The position numbers were made by a program, and so were the translations under genes. A DNA stretch of 12,899 nt, from NCBI GenBank assembly GCA_049421205.1, contig JBMSMQ010000028.1:1-12899 (forward strand), written 5' to 3'. Under the pieces are notes generated by a model. The model worked only from the letters and a program-made list of their open reading frames with translations. It had not been told where the DNA came from and did not search any database. Below, one piece after another: positions 8,623-12,899 of this stretch (the first letter of the stretch is position 1; each line of letters begins with the position of its first letter). This DNA is from JAFMIT01 sp049421205. GTDB taxonomy: Bacteria > Actinomycetota > Actinomycetes > S36-B12 > UBA5976.

Positions 8623-9416
8623 CGAATTACTTTGTACGAATTATTCGTAAGTAAAGTGTTCAATACCTGAAGTGATTGTTTTAGTGACTTTTGAGTCTTT
8701 TGTATATCTTTTGTTTGAAGTTTATTTCTACACGTTGTAAGAGCTGATGCAGTAATTTCCATTTCTTGACAAAATGTCAGATAGTTTGCCTCAAGTTTGC
8801 CTAAAGTGATGTTATGAAAGTAAAGAAAACTTGTGAATTGTGGTTGTAGATTGGAGGTAAGCCGGGTGATACTGCCGGAGTCCTTAAGATCGTGACTTGC
8901 CCAAATGAAGTCTTGTATTGCCTGATGTGATGCGATGATGCACTTCTCTGATCCGTCACACCTCGCTAACTTCTTGAATGCTTGCTTCTGAGTTCGTATA
9001 CGCTCATTCCAAAGTAGGCGCAGATCTGCTAATTGTTGTTCGTTATCAATCACATCAACAAGTGCATCACTTGAAACTTTATCTGGAATTACATCACCTT
9101 CAGGTTTGAATCCCCAGAGTGCAGTTCGTAATTTGTATGAGCCAGGATTCAATTCAAGTGGAACTTGAATTGAAGAATTTAGCGCAATTTCGATTGGATC
9201 ATTGAGACTAATCCAGCGAGTGCCATCTTGATATTGAAGGGCAACATAGTGAACTTCAGTAGTCTCATTCGTTCCAGAGATTGCGAGATCTACAGTTTGT
9301 GGTTTATCGAGTGCAAGTTCCCTTGACACGAGAGGAACCGCAATACTAACTCCAGATACATCCACTGGCACAGCACAGGCTGTGAGCAAAAGTGCTACTA
9401 CGAATAATCGTTTCAT
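8619..9416 (-). CDS. Small lipoprotein of unknown family, third gene of the ABC module
   Basis: I do not recognise a family for this 265-residue protein. Its N-terminus is a lipoprotein signal: MKRL, a hydrophobic core, and lipobox LTAC with C14, so it should be anchored on the outer face of the cytoplasmic membrane. Residues about 22-125 look like a beta-rich, Ig-like domain (alternating hydrophobics, LNPGSYKLRTALWGF). Residues about 126-265 look helical, with four further cysteines (C153, C159, C216, C229) that could form two disulfides. It begins 15 nt after the permease stop, so it is almost certainly co-transcribed; AGAGG overlaps that stop about 11 nt before the ATG. A role as an extracytoplasmic partner of the exporter is inferred from context only. 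Confidence 0.8.
   Translation of the reverse strand: MKRLFVVALLLTACAVPVDVSGVSIAVPLVSRELALDKPQTVDLAISGTNETTEVHYVALQYQDGTRWISLNDPIEIALNSSIQVPLELNPGSYKLRTALWGFKPEGDVIPDKVSSDALVDVIDNEQQLADLRLLWNERIRTQKQAFKKLARCDGSEKCIIASHQAIQDFIWASHDLKDSGSITRLTSNLQPQFTSFLYFHNITLGKLEANYLTFCQEMEITASALTTCRNKLQTKDIQKTQKSLKQSLQVLNTLLTNNSYKVIR
8629..8657. other. AT-rich inverted repeat at the convergence of the two operons
   Basis: A near-palindrome TACGAAT-T-ATTCGTA (8635-8649) is flanked by outer arms ACTTT (8629-8633) and AAAGT (8653-8657), separated by a small asymmetric bulge. It lies inside the last codons of the - strand lipoprotein gene and just past the stop of the + strand peptidase gene. It could fold in RNA from either strand and serve as a weak bidirectional terminator or 3' end stabiliser, but no T-run follows on either strand, so it is not a standard intrinsic terminator. 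Confidence 0.4.
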
Positions 9417-9431
9417 ATCCCCCGATACCTC

Positions 9432-10292
9432 TTAGGAGAGAATATCTTTTCTATCAAATTTGAGTACCGACCACGCGATGAAAATGGCAAAAAACACGAG
9501 TGAATACGCCGCTCCTCGAGCCATCGATGTCCACTCAATCACAGGTTCTAAAGCATTAGTCCAGGCTCTTGCATAGTGGCTTGGTAGCCAGTCTCGAATC
9601 GAACCAAGCGCTTCGATGGCATCAAGAATTTGAGAGATAATCACAATGATGACAGCAGTACCAACTGCACCAAGTGGCACATCAGTGCGAACTGACATCA
9701 GGAATGCAATTCCGGACGTGAAGAGCAAAGTGATGCCGATATAAAACGTGATGACTCCGATTCGAATCCAGGCATCAATTCCTTCATATGTTCCACCGAG
9801 CGGACTTTGTAATGCTGAATTTCCAAATGCGAGTACTCCGATGAGATAGGACGCCAGGACGAGAGTGAGCAAAGAAAGTAGAGACAGTGTCAAACTCACC
9901 ACTAGTTTGATCATCAAAAGTCGACGCCTCGGGACAGGTGAGGCAAGTAAGTATCTGAGGGTTGACCACGATGCTTCACTTGCCACACTGTCCCCACTAA
10001 AGAGTGCAAAAACTGTGGTGAGCAGAAATCCAGAACCAAAAAGCAACATCACGATTGTGAAGTTAAATCCACCATTTGTCGCGAGCCCAATGAGATTCGC
10101 ACTTCCACTTCCGAAGTTACCGCCTGTATCGCCACCGCCAGAAGAAGATGGCCCAAATTTCACAGCAGCAACCACAATTAATGGAAGTGCAATCATGAGC
10201 GCAAATGACACTAGTGTTCTTCGACGTTTAATTTGTCGAATGAGCTCTACACGATAGGGAAGAGTTCTTTGTGCTGAATAAGTTGTACTCAT
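9432..10292 (-). CDS. ABC-2 type transporter permease
   Basis: A 286-residue membrane protein with about six hydrophobic helices (roughly 27-44, 77-97, 127-155, 175-200, 206-226 and 258-277). A Gly/Ser-rich outer loop follows the first helix at about 47-66. A cytoplasmic segment around 100-130 carries the ABC-2 pattern S-E-A-S-W-S-T-L-R-Y-L-L followed by S-P-V-P-R-R-R, the likely coupling region to the ATPase. It matches permeases paired with BcrA/DrrA-like ATPases. The ATG at 10292 overlaps the upstream stop by 1 nt (TGATG) and has GGA 8 nt before it. The GTG at 10295 (4-nt overlap) is the alternative but is only 5 nt from that site. The only ATPase nearby is the C-terminal domain of the upstream fusion gene, so the two should form the transporter. 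Substrate unknown. Confidence 0.9.
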   Translation of the reverse strand: MSTTYSAQRTLPYRVELIRQIKRRRTLVSFALMIALPLIVVAAVKFGPSSSGGGDTGGNFGSGSANLIGLATNGGFNFTIVMLLFGSGFLLTTVFALFSGDSVASEASWSTLRYLLASPVPRRRLLMIKLVVSLTLSLLSLLTLVLASYLIGVLAFGNSALQSPLGGTYEGIDAWIRIGVITFYIGITLLFTSGIAFLMSVRTDVPLGAVGTAVIIVIISQILDAIEALGSIRDWLPSHYARAWTNALEPVIEWTSMARGAAYSLVFFAIFIAWSVLKFDRKDILS

Positions 10293-12754
10293 CACTGCTT
10301 TCCAATCGTTAAGTCTTCGCCAACAACATCAAGGAAGAAATCTTCAAGCCGCATGTTGCTTCTACCTTGCAGAAGTTCATCGACCCGACCCATCGTGACA
10401 AGTTGACCTCGGTGCATCACGATGACGTGTGAACACGTTTGTTCAACTTCACTCAACATATGGGAAGAGACAATCACAGTTCTGCCACTTTTCGCATAAT
10501 TGCTCATCACTTCTCGCATTTCGCGAATCTGTGGGGGATCAAGTCCATTTGTCGGTTCATCAAGGATGAGGAGTTTTGGCATTCCGAGCATTGCCTGGGC
10601 AATACCAAGTCTTTGTCGCATTCCTTGAGAATAGGTTCTCACTTTTCTTTCAACTGCAGTTCCTAAGTCAGCAATTTTGAGTACATCTTCAATTCCAGGA
10701 TCACCCGTTCTGCCACTTGCCTTCCAGAAGAGTTCAAGGTTTTCTCGCCCTGAGAGGTGGGGAAGGAAACCTGCACCTTCTACGAGTGCTCCGATGTTTG
10801 AAAGTGCTGATGATCCACTATGAATACGATTGCCAAAGACGTAAACCTCACCGGCAGTTGGCTGAATAAGACCCATCACCATTCGCATTGTGGTGGTTTT
10901 ACCGGCACCATTTGGACCGAGGAGACCAATAACGAAACCAGAAGGAACCTCCCAGGTGACGTTGTTGACTGCTTTCACACCGCCTTTGAATTCTTTGGTG
11001 AGATTCTCAATCCGCACTGGAACTTCCATAAGGTCATCCCGAAAGAGATCTTGTGATTTTCGAGGCTTCTTTAAAAATACAAATATCGCAATCAAGATCA
11101 TGATGAGAAGAGAACCAAAGAGCCAAACTCCTGCAGGTGTTTGGGTGGTAATCAAAGTGAACGATGTTTTTGGAATCAACAATTCATTCCTCACAACTGA
11201 TATTTGATAAATAGCAGTTTCTGTCGGGAGTGTGTAAGCGATATCAGTTGTGGTGATAACAAGTTGTAGTTTGTCGCCAGCATTGAGTTCAGCAACGATT
11301 GCTGGAAGTGTGATTTCTATCTGTTGTGGTGTGGCTGAAACATTTTCAATTCGAACTGGTGATACAAGGCCATTTGGGAAAACACTTCGCCCACCATCCC
11401 GAATGATTCGTAGACTTGCGAATAACACAGCACTTTCAAGCGGTCGATCTGAGGCAATTTCAATAGTGACTTTGCTCGCACCAATCAAATTTTGTTTTAC
11501 ACCTAGTGTTTCTGTTTGGAAAAATGCGCCTTGGTTTGGATAGGTCTGTCCAAGGAGTGCTGTAGCACTGCCAAGGCCTGGGACAACTGAGATGTTTGCT
11601 GGCTCTCCACCAACTGGCGCAACAATCGACTGGGTTTCGCCCTTGAGTGAAACTTTTTCGAACTCCGCAAAATCAGGGAGTTCCTCACTTGCTAAGACAT
11701 CAATAGTGATGTTGGAACTTCCACCAACTATTGCACCCTGCACCCGGCTTACTTCCATACCAAGGGTGGCAGTCGATGTTTCTTTGAGGTAAGTATCAAA
11801 CCAATTTAGGGTTATTTCGTTTAACTTATCTGATTCATTTCTTCCACCATCATGCCCACCTGCGTGCCAGATGAGTTTTAGTGGAGTTTCAGGGTGTGCA
11901 CTTTGAATCTCTTTTGCTGTGGTGAATGCTTGTTGGAAATCAAAAAGTGAATCTGCTTGTCCCACCATGATCAAAGATGGAATTGTGATTTTTGATGTGA
12001 TGGAGGTAGGTGATGAGTTTCGCATCAGCAGCTTTGCTAATTCACTAAGTGAACTACTGTTCATAGCTTCTTGGTATGCCAAACACCATTCCAGACTGAA
12101 GCGACCACAGGGGCTTACTTGATTTGGTGGAGTAGCCATACCAACGCTGAAGAAGTATCCCGTCCACATCTTCTTCAATACACCAACCACATCATTGTTA
12201 GCGTATTGACTGAAAAGAGCTGTTTCTAGGTTGTTCCAGGTAATGTCTGATGAAAGTGCATCTACACGTGAGTCGTAACCTGCGAGTAAGAGTGCAAGTG
12301 CTCCACCGTAGCTGCCTCCAGCAACTCCAACTCGAGGATCATCTGCAGAATCTTTTTGCACCTCAGATCGTGTTGCAAGAAAATCCACGAGCGCTATCGC
12401 ATCTTGAATTTCGTATTGGGGTGAATTCATCGAGATTGGTGCAAGGGTCTTTCCAAATCCGCGTGCTGAATAGGTAAGAACAACATAACCGGCTTCCTGT
12501 AATTGTGAAGCGCGCTCAGAAAGGCCTTCCTTTGATCCACCGAAACCGTGTGCCAGAATGATTGCAGGAGCCGGTGTGGTTTCTGGAATATATATTCTCG
12601 CATCGACATTCACGGGAGTGTCATCGGTTGCAGAAAATGGCCCACCTTCGATTTGGATATCTTCAGATGTTGGGTCAGATGCGAAAGACGGTGTGAGAAC
12701 TCCAATCACAAGGACTAAAAGAACAAGGAAACTCGCAAAAATCCGTTTTCGCAC
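10292..12754 (-). CDS. Fusion: secreted S15/CocE-like hydrolase, membrane helix, ABC ATPase
   Basis: One open frame of 820 residues joining two proteins usually encoded apart. Residues 1-25 are a signal peptide (RKR, hydrophobic 5-20, cleavage likely after S-F-A25). Residues about 40-325 are an alpha/beta-hydrolase: HGFGG at 69-73, nucleophile S148 in GGSYGG, D268 in GQADSLFD, H301 in HAGGHDGG. Residues about 330-525 resemble the beta-sandwich C-terminal domain of X-Pro dipeptidyl-peptidase/CocE proteins. A helix at 541-561 is followed by KKPRK, giving an outside-to-inside crossing. Residues about 580-810 are a complete ABC ATPase: Walker A GPNGAGKT 613-620, E659 in the Q-loop position as in BcrA-type, signature YSQGMRQR 708-715, Walker B LLILDEP 728-734, H-loop H765. 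Start is GTG; AGGG is 7 nt upstream, though a leaderless start is also possible. The reaction of the hydrolase and the transported substrate are not known. Confidence 0.9.
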   Translation of the reverse strand: MRKRIFASFLVLLVLVIGVLTPSFASDPTSEDIQIEGGPFSATDDTPVNVDARIYIPETTPAPAIILAHGFGGSKEGLSERASQLQEAGYVVLTYSARGFGKTLAPISMNSPQYEIQDAIALVDFLATRSEVQKDSADDPRVGVAGGSYGGALALLLAGYDSRVDALSSDITWNNLETALFSQYANNDVVGVLKKMWTGYFFSVGMATPPNQVSPCGRFSLEWCLAYQEAMNSSSLSELAKLLMRNSSPTSITSKITIPSLIMVGQADSLFDFQQAFTTAKEIQSAHPETPLKLIWHAGGHDGGRNESDKLNEITLNWFDTYLKETSTATLGMEVSRVQGAIVGGSSNITIDVLASEELPDFAEFEKVSLKGETQSIVAPVGGEPANISVVPGLGSATALLGQTYPNQGAFFQTETLGVKQNLIGASKVTIEIASDRPLESAVLFASLRIIRDGGRSVFPNGLVSPVRIENVSATPQQIEITLPAIVAELNAGDKLQLVITTTDIAYTLPTETAIYQISVVRNELLIPKTSFTLITTQTPAGVWLFGSLLIMILIAIFVFLKKPRKSQDLFRDDLMEVPVRIENLTKEFKGGVKAVNNVTWEVPSGFVIGLLGPNGAGKTTTMRMVMGLIQPTAGEVYVFGNRIHSGSSALSNIGALVEGAGFLPHLSGRENLELFWKASGRTGDPGIEDVLKIADLGTAVERKVRTYSQGMRQRLGIAQAMLGMPKLLILDEPTNGLDPPQIREMREVMSNYAKSGRTVIVSSHMLSEVEQTCSHVIVMHRGQLVTMGRVDELLQGRSNMRLEDFFLDVVGEDLTIGKQ

Positions 12755-12825
12755 ATCTCTACCCTATGCCTAATCAAATGCCCTCGCAGAAGTGGGATTC
12801 AGGGGTAAGTACCATCTGCCTTTGC
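12755..12825. promoter_or_regulatory. Divergent promoter region between the fusion gene and tRNA-Thr
   Basis: This 71-base gap must hold start signals for both directions. On the - strand, TAGGGT (12766-12761) fits the actinobacterial -10 form TANNNT, with exactly 6 bases between it and the GTG at 12754. Transcription would then start at the first base of the start codon. The -35 candidate, CTGCGA at 12789-12784, is weak. On the + strand, TACCAT (12810-12815) is a possible -10 that would give a leader of about 4 nt before the tRNA; no good -35 is seen. Both calls are pattern-based. Confidence 0.35.
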
Positions 12826-12898
12826 GCCGCCTTAGCTCAGTCGGTAGAGCGTCTCACTCGTAATGAGAAGGTCTCGGGTTCGATTCCCGAAGGCGGCT
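12826..12898 (+). tRNA. tRNA-Thr (anticodon CGU)
   Basis: A full cloverleaf can be drawn. Acceptor GCCGCCT (12826-12832) pairs with AGGCGGC (12891-12897). The D arm is GCTC...GAGC (12835-12850). The anticodon stem TCTCA/TGAGA (12852-12856, 12864-12868) has loop CTCGTAA with CGT at 12859-12861, reading ACG (Thr). The T arm is TCGGG-TTCGATT-CCCGA (12874-12890). The discriminator base is T at 12898. The window ends one base later, so whether CCA is encoded cannot be seen. Confidence 0.97.
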
Positions 12899-12899
12899 C

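Noticed and set aside
9865..10257. 130-codon open frame opposite the ABC-2 permease
   Set aside because: It is antisense to a gene with clear membrane-protein coding pattern, has no start signal and no recognisable motif; it is a frame shadow.
10292..12754. Fusion gene as an artefact of a missed stop between two genes
   Set aside because: The frame is continuous, the linker includes a well-formed membrane helix with positive flank, and topology is coherent, all favouring a real fusion; raw reads would settle it.
12826..12898. tRNA-Thr as an integration site explaining the - strand module
   Set aside because: The module lies on the 5' side of the tRNA, there is no integrase, and I found no repeat of the tRNA 3' end elsewhere in the window.
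1..12899. CRISPR arrays, insertion sequences, prophage or toxin-antitoxin genes
   Set aside because: No regularly spaced repeats, transposase or integrase motifs, terminal inverted repeats or small paired genes were seen on either strand.

Overview
The window looks like a chromosomal segment of a low-to-mid GC actinobacterium, probably a streamlined freshwater lineage such as Nanopelagicales (acI). This is inferred from the run topA, tmk, holB (delta prime), S33-type lipoprotein peptidase, tRNA-Thr, from a TopA that lacks zinc fingers but has a lysine-rich tail, and from very tight gene packing. The taxonomic call is inference; no rRNA or marker was available to confirm it.

Layout on the + strand: hppA, a K+-independent-type membrane proton pyrophosphatase, is followed by a strong intrinsic terminator. 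A 286-base spacer comes next, then a four-gene operon with overlapping ends: topA (DNA topoisomerase I), tmk (dTMP kinase), holB (clamp-loader delta prime) and a secreted S33-family alpha/beta-hydrolase lipoprotein. The first three genes serve DNA replication: superhelicity, dTTP supply and sliding-clamp loading. A tRNA-Thr(CGU) gene closes the window.

Between that operon and the tRNA, on the - strand, sits a compact three-gene unit. It is read from the tRNA side toward the topA operon. Its first gene is the most unusual object here: one uninterrupted 820-residue protein with a signal peptide, an S15/CocE-like alpha/beta-hydrolase with a beta-sandwich C-terminal domain, a single membrane helix and a complete BcrA/DrrA-like ABC ATPase. 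Next come an ABC-2 type six-helix permease, which overlaps the fusion gene by 1 nt, and a small lipoprotein of unknown family. I infer an exporter whose ATPase is covalently tethered through the membrane to an extracellular hydrolase, with the lipoprotein as an accessory factor. The substrate is unknown.

The - strand unit converges on the topA operon, and the two terminal genes share overlapping stop codons (TTAA at 8619-8622) with no clear intrinsic terminator. The fusion gene has a -10-like element placed exactly where a leaderless GTG-initiated transcript would need it.
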